Assembly (NCBI RefSeq): GCF_007830615.1
Contig: NZ_VLLI01000003.1
Location: 248,001 to 312,000, forward strand
From: Mucilaginibacter frigoritolerans
GTDB taxonomy: Bacteria; Bacteroidota; Bacteroidia; Sphingobacteriales; Sphingobacteriaceae
Direction: 5' to 3'
Length of the DNA stretch: 64,000 bases
Shown: in pieces, positions 52,325 to 61,727 of the stretch
How the letters are laid out: every line of letters begins with the position of its first letter
Numbering within the stretch: the first letter of the stretch is position 1
Made by a program: the position numbers and the translations under genes
Notes under the pieces: model-generated
What the model was told of the DNA's origin: nothing
Databases searched by the model: none
What the model saw: only the letters and a program-made list of their open reading frames with translations

Positions 52325-54277
52325 ATGAGTGCAAAAAACAAAGCAGCCAATGCTGCTCCGCCAACCCAACCCAAACGCTGGACCCGTGATTACATATTCG
52401 ATATTTTAAAAGAATTAGGCATTCACTACATATTCGGCGTACCGGGCACCAACGAGATTCCTATTATTGATGGTACTTCCTACCCCGAAAATGAAGTACA
52501 TTATGTGGAATGCCTGCACGAAAACATTGCCATGGGTGCCGCTATGGGCTCGGCCCGCATGACGGGAAAACCAGGCATTGTGGTAGTGCATGTTACCCCG
52601 GGTATTGCACATGGCATTGGCAACCTTTTTAATGCTTACAAATCGCAGGTGCCATTAATTATTCTTTGCTGCCAGCAGCAAAATGAACTGGTAACCCAGG
52701 AACCTTTATTAGCTTCCAACCTGGTTGACCTCGCCAAACAATATACCAAATGGGCACACGAAGTACGTACCCCTGCCGAAATGCCATTAGTACTGCAACG
52801 CGCATTTAAAGAAGCTATGGCGCCACCTAACGGGCCGGTATTTATTTCTATACCATGGGAATTTAATATGGTTAGGATTCCTGATGAAGCCCATATAAAG
52901 GGCATTACCAAAATATCATCGCACTTTACCGGCGATGCGGCAGCTATTGAACAATCGGCAAAACTACTGGCCGGGGCCAAGAACCCTATTATTGTTGCAG
53001 GCGATGCGGCAGGTTATGCAGATGCATGGCCCGAGTTACAGGAACTGGCTACTCTGATTGGTGCGCCCGTTTTATTGCAAACATTTAGCAGCTTAGCCAA
53101 TTTCCCTAACAACGATATGCACTGGCAGGGTGAACTTCCCGGCAGCCAGGCTGCGATACAGGGAGTATTTAAAGATCATGATGTAGCCTTTTTAGTAGGA
53201 TTTGGCGCACAGGCACAACTGGCAGTTTTTAAATATTCAGACGGACCGCTTATCCCTGATCATGTAAGGCAGGTATATTTAACCAACAACACATGGGACA
53301 TCGGCAAGAATTTTTATGGCGAATCGGCTGTTTTGGGTGATATAAAAGCTACCCTTCCCCTAATTAATCAATACATCAGCAAACATGTACCCGAAGGTGC
53401 CGCTGCCCGCAACAAGCACCTGGAAGCACTGGCAGAACAGCGCAAGGTACAATGGACAAAATATAAAGCCACTGCCCTAAAGCAACCCGAAATTTGGGCC
53501 GTAACTATAGCCGAAGCCCTGCGCGAAGCCATAATAGAACGAAATTTAGAGAAACAGTTTGTGTACGTTCATGAAGCGGTATCTGACGGTGCACCATTTC
53601 AATACCTGCTGCCATTTGGTACCGATGGCTCAAAGCCGATCAGTTATTACTGCGTTGCAGGAGGATCATTAGGTTGGTCGATGCCTGCCTCCATAGGTAT
53701 TAAGCTGGAACCTGAAGGCTCACAGGGTATTACTACCAAACTAGTGGTAAATGCGGTGGGCGATGGATCGTCCCTGTTTTATCCGCAAACCTACTGGACA
53801 GCAGCTCATGAAGGTTTGGGCATATTGTATATCATCACCAATAACCGCGAGTACCACACCTTACAACTAGGTTTACAACAGGTTATTGCAGCTTACGGCA
53901 CTGCCCAAGGTTATGAGTGGACACCCGCCACTACCGATCCTGAATATTTACGTATTAACAGACCAAAATTTGATTTTGTAGCCCTGGCAAAAGCTTTTGG
54001 TGGCGAAGCCGGAGAAGTAGTTGAAAAACCTGCCGATGTAAAAGCAGCCGTTGCCCGTGGGGTTGATTATGTAACAACCAACAATAAATCGTACATACTG
54101 GATATGCGCACTGCGCAGGATACCCCGCCACCTGCTACCGAACAGGAAACCCGCGATTTACTGCTCAAATATTACATTGAACAACCGGCGCTCGATTTTT
54201 TCCATAAACATGCTACCGAAAAATTATTTAAAGCATCAGGAACAGCAATTCCAGCTAATATTCCATCAATATTTTAA
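52325..54277 (+). CDS. ThDP-dependent enzyme (benzoylformate decarboxylase/acetolactate synthase-like)
   Basis: 650 aa. The PYR domain begins TRDYIFDILKELGIHYIFGVPGTNE, with the conserved catalytic Glu66 (VECLHENIAMGAAMGSARM). The central domain follows at ~205-360. The PP domain has the ThDP/Mg motif VVNAVGDGSSLFY...NNREYHT (GDG...N). The family decarboxylates or ligates 2-oxo acids; exact substrate unknown. An extra N-terminal ~18 residues and a C-terminal ~60-residue extension are longer than typical. The next gene encodes a flavin amine oxidase, suggesting a joint pathway. Confidence 0.85.
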   Translation: MSAKNKAANAAPPTQPKRWTRDYIFDILKELGIHYIFGVPGTNEIPIIDGTSYPENEVHYVECLHENIAMGAAMGSARMTGKPGIVVVHVTPGIAHGIGNLFNAYKSQVPLIILCCQQQNELVTQEPLLASNLVDLAKQYTKWAHEVRTPAEMPLVLQRAFKEAMAPPNGPVFISIPWEFNMVRIPDEAHIKGITKISSHFTGDAAAIEQSAKLLAGAKNPIIVAGDAAGYADAWPELQELATLIGAPVLLQTFSSLANFPNNDMHWQGELPGSQAAIQGVFKDHDVAFLVGFGAQAQLAVFKYSDGPLIPDHVRQVYLTNNTWDIGKNFYGESAVLGDIKATLPLINQYISKHVPEGAAARNKHLEALAEQRKVQWTKYKATALKQPEIWAVTIAEALREAIIERNLEKQFVYVHEAVSDGAPFQYLLPFGTDGSKPISYYCVAGGSLGWSMPASIGIKLEPEGSQGITTKLVVNAVGDGSSLFYPQTYWTAAHEGLGILYIITNNREYHTLQLGLQQVIAAYGTAQGYEWTPATTDPEYLRINRPKFDFVALAKAFGGEAGEVVEKPADVKAAVARGVDYVTTNNKSYILDMRTAQDTPPPATEQETRDLLLKYYIEQPALDFFHKHATEKLFKASGTAIPANIPSIF

Positions 54278-54320
54278 TTAACCTAAATCAAACGGAGCCT
54301 TCCGTTCAAAAGGCCTTAAT

Positions 54321-55907
54321 ATGAAACAAGAAACTATTGACATTGCCATTGTTGGCGGCGGCGTATCAGGTGTGTACAGCGCCTGGAAGCTTAAACAAAA
54401 ACATCCTAACAAAAAAATTGTGGTTTTTGAAGGCTGGGACCATATCGGCGGCCGCTTATTATCAGTAACCCCGCCTCATATCCCCGACATGGTTGCCGAG
54501 CTTGGCGGTATGCGGATACTGGAAAATGCCCAACCGCTTATAGTCGCCCTGATAAAAGAATTAAACAAGCAACTACCCGAAAATAATAAGATTGAGCTGT
54601 ATGATTTCCCGGTAGATGAGCCTCAAAACATTGCTTACCTGCGTGGCGTTTACCTGCGTCTTTCTGATTTTACCACCCAGCCAAACAAGGTGCCCTACAA
54701 CCTTACCTTTTTAGAAAAAGGTGGCACCCCGGGCGGCATTATTGTAAATGCCATTGAACAGATTGTCCCGGGAATAACTAATCCTGCTCTGACAGAGGAA
54801 GAACGTAAGCTGATGGCGCAAAATGCAAGCTTTGCCGGCGAGCCACTATACAAGCAAGGATTTTGGAATGTATTGTACCGCGTAATAAGTGGCGAAGCTT
54901 ACCAGTTTGGTACTGATGCCGGTGGTTATAACTCTACCCTGTCCAACTGGAATGCAGCTGACGCTATTCCATGGTATCTTTCTGATTTTGGTATCGTGCC
55001 TGAGTACAAAGGTTTTAAAAACGGATTTCAGCAGGTGCCTAAAACGCTGGCCGATTTCTTTACTAAACTAGGCGGCGAAGTACGTATCAATTCCAAGCTG
55101 GAAGCATTTGAATCAATTGATGGTAAGTTTCATTTGTCTGTTAACGGTGATAAGATCATAGCTGATTCCCTGATCCTGGCCATGCCCCGCCGCTCGCTTG
55201 ATCTGCTGGCTCCAACCTGTCCTCCGCTACAACAAATTCAAACCCTTATTGGCAGCGTTACCCCGCGCCCGCTGTTTAAGTTATTCACTACTTACAATAC
55301 CCCATGGTGGCTGGCAGCAGGTTATACCGATGCCAAAACCGGGAAATTTGTCCCTGTTGAAGCCGGCCGCAGTGTTACCGACCTGCCTGTACGCCAAACT
55401 TATTACTGGCCAAAAGACAATGGTCAGCCTGCTACCTCAGGCGAGGCAATGCTGTTAGCCAGCTATGACGATGGCAACAACATTGGTTTTTGGGATGGTT
55501 TACGCCCGCAACGTACCGCAGCATGGAGACAAGGATTTGCACACCCTAAAATTGAAAACCCATTTTTAGGCGATGCCAAAGAGAATGAAGTGCATTTGGA
55601 TTGGTACGAATACCAGGCTCCCGGAAAAATGGTAGCCGAAGTAGCCCGCCAGTTACAGCTGATGCACGGACTTAGCCATACTCCTGTAGTTAAAAACGCA
55701 GCCTTCCGTGATTGGGGCGAAGATCCCTTTGGTGGTGGCTGGAACAGCTGGAACATTGGCGTAAAAAGCTGGGAAGTAAGGGAAGAAATTACACATCCTA
55801 TTAAAAATCTGAAGCTTTACATCTGTGGTGAAGCTTATTCTGATGCACAAGGATGGGTAGAAGGCGCCCTGCAAACTGCTGATATCATGTTAAGTAAGTT
55901 CAAATAA
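54321..55907 (+). CDS. Flavin amine/amino-acid oxidase
   Basis: 528 aa FAD enzyme of the monoamine/L-amino-acid oxidase superfamily. It has the dinucleotide-binding motif IAIVGGGVSGVYSAWKL, GWDHIGGRLLSV, AELGGMRILENA, and the C-terminal FAD motif LKLYICGEAYSDAQGWVEGALQTADIML. Such enzymes oxidise amines or amino acids to imines/oxo acids with H2O2 release. Forty-three bases after the ThDP enzyme, so likely co-transcribed. A paralogous pair lies convergently just downstream. Confidence 0.87.
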   Translation: MKQETIDIAIVGGGVSGVYSAWKLKQKHPNKKIVVFEGWDHIGGRLLSVTPPHIPDMVAELGGMRILENAQPLIVALIKELNKQLPENNKIELYDFPVDEPQNIAYLRGVYLRLSDFTTQPNKVPYNLTFLEKGGTPGGIIVNAIEQIVPGITNPALTEEERKLMAQNASFAGEPLYKQGFWNVLYRVISGEAYQFGTDAGGYNSTLSNWNAADAIPWYLSDFGIVPEYKGFKNGFQQVPKTLADFFTKLGGEVRINSKLEAFESIDGKFHLSVNGDKIIADSLILAMPRRSLDLLAPTCPPLQQIQTLIGSVTPRPLFKLFTTYNTPWWLAAGYTDAKTGKFVPVEAGRSVTDLPVRQTYYWPKDNGQPATSGEAMLLASYDDGNNIGFWDGLRPQRTAAWRQGFAHPKIENPFLGDAKENEVHLDWYEYQAPGKMVAEVARQLQLMHGLSHTPVVKNAAFRDWGEDPFGGGWNSWNIGVKSWEVREEITHPIKNLKLYICGEAYSDAQGWVEGALQTADIMLSKFK

Positions 55908-55924
55908 ATTCTATTTCTAAATAA

Positions 55925-55970
55925 AAGCCCGCCAAACATTCTAATGGAACGTTTGGCGGGCTTATTTTTT
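55925..55970 (+). terminator. Terminator of the plus-strand ThDP/oxidase pair
   Basis: AAGCCCGCCAAAC (55925-55937) pairs perfectly with GTTTGGCGGGCTT (55951-55963), 13 bp with a 13-base loop, then ATTTTTTT. It lies 18 bases after the oxidase stop. Confidence 0.9.
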
Positions 55971-56004
55971 TCGTTTGAGGTAGAAAAAATGTTTTGTCGT
56001 GTCT

Positions 56005-56180
56005 TCTTTACGCTTTGGCTACCTTCTTTCCGCCGAAGGCGAAGAGAAGGTCGACCAGCGTAGCGTCGTCGGGATGAGTCAATACGCCAATGCATTTACG
56101 ATAATGCCGCTCGCAGAGTAGACTCACCCGATCTACGCTGCGCTGGATCACCCTCTCTGCCGCGGGCGGCAAAGAGGGTT
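56005..56180. repeat. Dispersed intergenic repeat, copy B
   Basis: GC-rich non-coding stretch between the convergent pairs. The part at 56121-56160 matches copy A at 49447-49486. It contains several inverted pairs (CTTCTTTCCGCC/GGCGAAGAGAAGG; ACCCTCTCTGCCGC/GCGGCAAAGAGGGT at 56150-56179). The last hairpin could end transcripts of the minus-strand pair, 17 bases beyond that gene's stop. Confidence 0.6.
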
Positions 56181-56196
56181 GGAAATCATTATCTAC

Positions 56197-58197
56197 TTAA
56201 CAACAAGGACAAATAAATGGATAATTACTTTTATCGATTAATGGTTTGATACCGAAGAAATCATTCAATACCGATTCGGCTGTGCAGTACGCACCTTCTA
56301 CCCAGGCCTGGTCGTTTGAGTAAGCCTCACCTACAATAAAAATATCGGCATCGGCCTCAAAAATCAACTGCGATGGTTTGCGGATTTTTTGCTGTACATC
56401 GCATACATTGTAATGCGCTGCATAGGCATGGTAACCAGCATTAAACGGCGGCAATGACCAATCCATGTACCTTGTTTCCAAAGGCTCTGGCACAAAACTG
56501 TAATCGCTCGACGGGCCAAAATGCAGGGCGGCTAATTGCTGGCGCAACATTTTTACCATCACCTCAGGCGCCTTGCGCGGACCAATCAGCGGCTGGTAGT
56601 TATCAGAGAACGGCACTTTTTCTACTGTATCTTTGCCGTACTCCAATTCTTCCCAAAAACTGGTAAACTGTTCATCATCATAACTGGCCAATATGCCATA
56701 AACCTTTTCGCCATTTTGATTGAGTGCATTATCGCCAAAATAAACCACCTGGCGTATGGGCATATCGGTTACGCTTGGACCAATGGTGTTTCTTTCGGCG
56801 GTGCTAAGTAATTGCTGTTCCTGGGTAACGGTTAATCTTTCCAATATGCATAGCTCCACCGCTTTTATCAAATCGGCAGTTGCGGCAAATGGTGTTTCCA
56901 ATATGCTGTTATCGGCACCAATCTTTTTCAGGTATTGAGCCGGAAAGCCCTGTTCGCCTAATTGCTTTAACACATTTGTGGTTACTTCGTAACTGGTAAT
57001 AGGCGCAGGGTAAGGTGGCGGGGTCACGGCACCGGCTGTCCACCAGGGCTGGTCAAAAAACATCCCCACTTTGTAAGATGGTTGCAATACAGCCGACTCC
57101 AGGTAAAGCTGTACCTTTTCATGATTCAGCACATCCAAACCTTCATGATCCACATAACGGGTAGCCTGTGCTACTAAATCAATAGCATTACGCGGCATAG
57201 CCAGCCAGGCCGCATCGGTAGTTCTGGATGCTGATTTTTTATTAGGATTTTCGCGCGTAGCCAAAGCATAATGGATAACGCCTTTAATCTGCAATATAGA
57301 ATGCAAACGGGTATTAGGATGATATTCAAAACTTACTCCTTTTTGCTTTGCCAGCTTAACAATGGCATCAAACAAAGCATTAAACATGCTGGAGTAGCCT
57401 GTGGTTAGGGTTTTATACTCGGTACCTGGTGTAAACTCATTATTGGCCTGAAAGGCAACTGCCGCATTCCAGTTAATTACGTTCGAGGTATAGCCATTAC
57501 CATCAGCAGTATAGCCATATCCTTCCGACCCCAGCTGATCAAACATCAGGTTCCAGTAGCCTATATTTTTTAACAGATCCCCTTTCTGAAAAACCGAAGT
57601 TTCGGCCAGTTCAGCGGTGATCTTGCCGTTCTGGTAAAAATCGCACCATTGGGCACGGGTTTGTGGGCCTGTGGTTGCGGTAACGGCTAAATTTTCTACT
57701 ATGTTAAAACCGTTATCGGGCGAGTCTGTGTTTCCGTAGTTTTTTACATAGTACGGTGCCGGGTTAAGTGAGGTAATATCATTGAGGTACATATTTTTTG
57801 TACGCAGGCAATACAGCGGGTTGGTTGATTCATTAAAAGGTACCGAATACTGATCCAAATGCAAATCCTTAATAACAGTAGTTACCAGGCGGTGCCCCTG
57901 GCTCATGGCATCATTATCGCCGTTCCATTCAGAATAGCGCATGCCACCCAGTTCCAGGTATGATTTTGATTTATCATCCTGATAGTGCCAGGTACAAACA
58001 CGGGCACCGGCGGCACGGGTACCAGGGTTTTCATCATTAAAATTGTACTGGCCCCAGTCGTATAGTTCCAATATATCGCCACTAACAAGTTGTTTGGCTT
58101 TGGCTGCTTCGTTTTCAGTTTCGCCATTGAGCAGGCGCCATGCGGTATAAAGTCCTGCGGCACCGGCTCCAAAAATGGAATAAGTTTTCTTTTTCAT
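56197..58197 (-). CDS. Flavin amine/amino-acid oxidase, larger paralogue
   Basis: 666 aa. FAD-binding MKKKTYSIFGAGAAGLYTAWRLL at the N-terminus, LELGGMRYSEW (the GGMR motif of amino-acid oxidases), and the C-terminal DADIFIVGEAYSNDQAWVEGAYCTAESVL. This last segment parallels GEAYSDAQGWVEGA of the 54321 enzyme, but the proteins differ in length and elsewhere, so they are distant paralogues. It follows a pyruvate-decarboxylase-like gene on the same strand (34-base gap). Closest known types are L-amino-acid oxidase and tryptophan/phenylalanine 2-monooxygenase; the substrate is not deducible. Confidence 0.83.
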   Translation of the reverse strand: MKKKTYSIFGAGAAGLYTAWRLLNGETENEAAKAKQLVSGDILELYDWGQYNFNDENPGTRAAGARVCTWHYQDDKSKSYLELGGMRYSEWNGDNDAMSQGHRLVTTVIKDLHLDQYSVPFNESTNPLYCLRTKNMYLNDITSLNPAPYYVKNYGNTDSPDNGFNIVENLAVTATTGPQTRAQWCDFYQNGKITAELAETSVFQKGDLLKNIGYWNLMFDQLGSEGYGYTADGNGYTSNVINWNAAVAFQANNEFTPGTEYKTLTTGYSSMFNALFDAIVKLAKQKGVSFEYHPNTRLHSILQIKGVIHYALATRENPNKKSASRTTDAAWLAMPRNAIDLVAQATRYVDHEGLDVLNHEKVQLYLESAVLQPSYKVGMFFDQPWWTAGAVTPPPYPAPITSYEVTTNVLKQLGEQGFPAQYLKKIGADNSILETPFAATADLIKAVELCILERLTVTQEQQLLSTAERNTIGPSVTDMPIRQVVYFGDNALNQNGEKVYGILASYDDEQFTSFWEELEYGKDTVEKVPFSDNYQPLIGPRKAPEVMVKMLRQQLAALHFGPSSDYSFVPEPLETRYMDWSLPPFNAGYHAYAAHYNVCDVQQKIRKPSQLIFEADADIFIVGEAYSNDQAWVEGAYCTAESVLNDFFGIKPLIDKSNYPFICPCC

Positions 58198-58231
58198 CTG
58201 TTTTAAGGTTTTTTTAGGTTGATTTTACTAT

Positions 58232-59947
58232 TTATTCTAATCCGAGCCTGCGCATTTGTCCTGGCAGATCCTTTTCGGGGATCACCACCTGGATCAGGGC
58301 AGGTTTATCGGTTATGTGTTTAAGTTGATTTAAAACGGTGTTTAACTCAGCAATGGTTCTCACCACAAATCCTTCAGCTCCGTAAGCTCTGGCCAACGAT
58401 AGATAATCCCATTTAGGCAGAATGTCAAAAGCATCAAATTTATGCTGAGGTCCGGGTTCAAAAGAAGTCATATCAACATAAACCTGCTCTATAGCATACA
58501 CGCCATTACTTATTACAAAAAGCACGGCATTCAGCTTGTTGCGGGCCAGCGTTGAAAGCGATTGGCAAACCATCATAAAGCCACCATCACCGGCAACTGT
58601 CCATGCACGTTTACCGCTACCTAGTTGCGCACCTGATGCCGCACCGGTTTCAAAACCAATACACTGCCATGCTGCTGATGAGATATAACTATTTTGCGTA
58701 AGCCCATAAGCATTGGTGGCCACATACAAAGATGAGCTGATACCATAGGTCATCACAATTTTGCCCAGCAAATTATTATCATCCAAAAACTTCATGGAGT
58801 GCTGAAAAAAGCGGTTATAAGTAATCACATCCGGCTGGGTATCCCAATACGGATCAGAGTTGGATAGCCATGGTTCCGGGTATTTGGGTTGCGGAGGTGC
58901 CACCGTTTTTAGCGGATAACCTTTGGTGCTTTTAAACAGAGCCAATAGGGCAACCATAAAATCTTTCATGATTACATTTTCATAAATAAAATAACCTGCC
59001 CTTACCTGTTCGGTAGTAGCCAGTACCATGCTGGCATATTTGCTTTCAATAAATACCAGGTAATCATCAGTAATAATGGTTCCAAGGGTAATCACACAAT
59101 CGGCCGCAGTAACCACGTCGGTTACACTTTTTATAGATGCAGCATCAGAATAAGTGCCGATAAACTTATCGCCTTTTTCGTCCAATACAGTTTTGCCTAA
59201 GCTGGTAGTGGTATACAAAAACCCGCTGGCATCAATAATTTGCTGTAACAGGTCGGCCAGGCCATAGCGCAATACTTCTACCCCGGCAAATATCAATGGA
59301 TTTTTAGCAGCCGTAATTTGCGACCATGCCTGAGTCACCGCATTGGTAAGTGCCAGCTGATCGCTCTTTAAAACCAAAGGTTCCAGTGCTTTTTTTGATG
59401 GACGCGGACAAGGTTCGGCCCAAACTTCTTTATAACAGGCAATATAAACCGGCCTTTTGTAGGTAATAGCAGCAATCAGTAAATTATCAATTTTCTCGGC
59501 AGCACCTACCGATGTGCTCAATAATTCGGCAGCAACGGTTACATGGCGGTATACTTCCAGATCCAGATCGGTATTTCCAGTTGAATGGTGGTAAAGAACA
59601 TCGTACATTTTAGTAATCTGGCGGGCATCAGCTCCCGGTGATGCGCTGATCACTACTACCGGGCTATATTCTACATACGCCCCTGCAATGGCATTCAATG
59701 CACTAAAGGTGCTTACCCCGTATTGCAGGGATACAGCGCCCAATCCACGGGTACGGCCATAGGCATCGGCTGCGTATGCAGCATCCAGTTCGTTTACGGC
59801 ACCAATGGCATTTACGCCATCAAAATACTCCAATGTTTGAGTAAAGTGCTTTACATAATCGCCCGGAATTTGAAATACATTGGTACAGTTAAGCTGTTTA
59901 AGCCGGGTTAAAAGATAGTCGGCCACGGTAAAGGTGTTGCTTTCCAT
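58232..59947 (-). CDS. ThDP-dependent 2-oxo-acid decarboxylase (pyruvate/indolepyruvate decarboxylase-like)
   Basis: 571 aa. PYR domain with VFQIPGDYVKHF, catalytic Glu53 in NELDAAYAADAYGRTRG, YGVSTFSALNAIAGAYVEYSPVVVISASP, and the paired His120-His121 (VLYHHSTGN) that mark pyruvate/indolepyruvate decarboxylases. PP domain with WTVAGDGGFMMVCQSL...ISNGVYAIEQ (ThDP/Mg). It would release CO2 from a 2-oxo acid to give an aldehyde. Co-directional with the large flavin oxidase downstream. Confidence 0.88.
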   Translation of the reverse strand: MESNTFTVADYLLTRLKQLNCTNVFQIPGDYVKHFTQTLEYFDGVNAIGAVNELDAAYAADAYGRTRGLGAVSLQYGVSTFSALNAIAGAYVEYSPVVVISASPGADARQITKMYDVLYHHSTGNTDLDLEVYRHVTVAAELLSTSVGAAEKIDNLLIAAITYKRPVYIACYKEVWAEPCPRPSKKALEPLVLKSDQLALTNAVTQAWSQITAAKNPLIFAGVEVLRYGLADLLQQIIDASGFLYTTTSLGKTVLDEKGDKFIGTYSDAASIKSVTDVVTAADCVITLGTIITDDYLVFIESKYASMVLATTEQVRAGYFIYENVIMKDFMVALLALFKSTKGYPLKTVAPPQPKYPEPWLSNSDPYWDTQPDVITYNRFFQHSMKFLDDNNLLGKIVMTYGISSSLYVATNAYGLTQNSYISSAAWQCIGFETGAASGAQLGSGKRAWTVAGDGGFMMVCQSLSTLARNKLNAVLFVISNGVYAIEQVYVDMTSFEPGPQHKFDAFDILPKWDYLSLARAYGAEGFVVRTIAELNTVLNQLKHITDKPALIQVVIPEKDLPGQMRRLGLE

Positions 59948-60490
59948 TTTATGAATTCAGGTTTATGATAAATGTTTAGGGACAAAATAAAAGGCCATTG
60001 GGTTTAAGCCTGTTTATTACAATAAAGATAAGCAACATTGATTAAAAAGCAATTAAATAATCAAAAAGGAGCCTCGCCCTGCCTTCTCTGGCAGAAAGGG
60101 TTTGGGTGAGGCTTAAGACACCGTTAAAATACGGGTTGCTTTTGTGTTAATAAATAACAATATTTACAATACCTTTATTTACTATTACTAAATATTCTTA
60201 TACGGAATAGGTTTATTTATATACACCAATAAAAAATTAAAAACCAGCGAAATCAAATTTTGTTACTAACAGATCATAACAATAAAAACCTCCATTGAAG
60301 AATAATTTTAAAGAAGAAATACCAGAACCTTTTTTTGCAGTTAAGTTTTAGAAATTACAGATCGTCCACCCTGAATTGACAGCTATATCATATGGCCAAT
60401 ATCTATTAAGGTAGGCGATTTTATAAATGCAGTTTCCAAAATAGAAGATTTCCGGATCAATATTGTTTCCATACCAGCTAAGTAAGAATT
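59948..60490. other. Intergenic region with one hairpin repeat
   Basis: 543 bases between divergent genes. GCCTCGCCC/GGGTGAGGC (60071-60079 with 60104-60112) with an inner TGCC/GGCA stem makes a hairpin in the style of other repeats here. The remaining ~380 bases are AT-rich and hold the promoter of the downstream response-regulator gene, which I cannot place precisely. No open frame of interest. Confidence 0.5.
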
Positions 60491-61510
60491 ATGGCCGCAG
60501 ACAAAAGATCATTACATATTTTAATTGTAGAAGACAACCACGGGGATTACGCCCTGATTGAAGATTTTTTATTTGAGCAGATAGAAAGTACTGTTATCAT
60601 CCGTGCTGAAAACTATAATGAGGCCAGGAAATTACTATCAGAAAGCACATGTATCTTCGATATTATTCTGCTTGACCTTTCATTACCCGACATGAAGGGC
60701 GAGCCACTTATTAAAGGAATTACTGAACTATGTGCCAATACGCCGGTAATAGTTTTAACTGGGTATACTGATTTTGCTTTTGGAGTAAAATCGCTTTCAC
60801 TTGGGGTTTCTGATTATATGTTAAAGGAAGAGCTAACACCTTTATCACTTTATAAAAGCATTATTTACAGTTCCGAACGCAAAAGGATCACGGCAGATCT
60901 GGCAGAATCAGAAAAAAAGTATAGTGAGCTTTTCCACCTAAGTCCCCTGCCAATTTGGGTTTATGATGTGGAGACGCTAAAGTTTCTGAATGTAAATAAA
61001 GCGGCTATAATACATTATGGCTACAGCCACACTGAATTTTTATCGATGACTCTAAAAGATATAGAGATTCGGCGTCAGGAAACACCCACAATTTCCTCCC
61101 CCGATAAAAACGGCATGGTATTGCATGGAGTATATGAACACAAAAAAAAGAATGACGATATTATACAGGTTGACCTTCAAAGTAATCCCATATTTTACCG
61201 GGGTAAAAAAGCCAATGTGGTTTTAGCCAATGATGTTACCGAAAGAATAACCTATATAAAGGCTATTGAAAAGCAGAACGAAAAATTGAGGGAAATATCA
61301 TGGATACAATCGCACATTGTAAGGGCTCCTCTAGCCCGTATTATGGGACTTGTTCCTTTACTTAAAGATTTAAAACCAAGCAATAAAGACGACAAGGAAA
61401 CCATGCTCGAGTATTTATGGCTATCAGCAAATGAACTGGATGAGCTCATTAAAAACATAACCGACAAAACCAGGGCCGCCGATTACCAGATTACAAAAAA
61501 TGGTTATTAA
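60491..61510 (+). CDS. Receiver-PAS-DHp signalling protein lacking an ATPase domain
   Basis: 339 aa. Receiver domain (~8-125): ILIVEDNHGDY with acidic Glu14/Asp15, phosphoacceptor Asp62 (ILLDLSLPDMKG), Thr90, and Lys112. A PAS domain follows (~140-255: FHLSPLPIWVYDVETLKFLNVNKAA). A DHp-like helical segment carries a His in ISWIQSHIVRAPLARIMGLVPLL. The protein ends after the second helix (...DELIKNITDKTRAADYQ), and no HATPase_c motifs (N, G1, G2 boxes) are present. It may act as a phosphotransfer or dimerisation partner of another kinase, or be a truncated kinase. Confidence 0.8.
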   Translation: MAADKRSLHILIVEDNHGDYALIEDFLFEQIESTVIIRAENYNEARKLLSESTCIFDIILLDLSLPDMKGEPLIKGITELCANTPVIVLTGYTDFAFGVKSLSLGVSDYMLKEELTPLSLYKSIIYSSERKRITADLAESEKKYSELFHLSPLPIWVYDVETLKFLNVNKAAIIHYGYSHTEFLSMTLKDIEIRRQETPTISSPDKNGMVLHGVYEHKKKNDDIIQVDLQSNPIFYRGKKANVVLANDVTERITYIKAIEKQNEKLREISWIQSHIVRAPLARIMGLVPLLKDLKPSNKDDKETMLEYLWLSANELDELIKNITDKTRAADYQITKNGY

Positions 61511-61560
61511 TGATGTCTCTTTTGTTGATATGATCAAGATAGAAACAAATTTGGCCAATA

Positions 61561-61592
61561 AAAAAGCGCCCCGTATCTCACCCCGGAGCGCC
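61561..61592 (-). terminator. Hairpin with T-tract on the minus strand
   Basis: On the minus strand GGCGCTCCGGGG...CGGGGCGC is followed by TTTTTT. It lies beyond the cytochrome gene's 3' end and may be a second stop for it. Confidence 0.5.
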
Positions 61593-61694
61593 ATTAAGCT
61601 ATCAAACAGATAACCTCAACTAAATCGGATCAATTTCTCATGCTGATCCTTTTTTAAGCACCGCAAGGCACTTAAACTCTTCATTAATCAATAA

Positions 61695-61722
61695 AATTCC
61701 GGAAGTATGCCCGGATTTTTTT
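61695..61722. terminator. Terminator between the response regulator and cytochrome genes
   Basis: AATTCCGG/CCGGATT-type imperfect stem (TCCGG...CCGGA) followed on the plus strand by seven Ts. It sits between the two convergent genes. Confidence 0.55.
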
Positions 61723-61727
61723 ATTGG

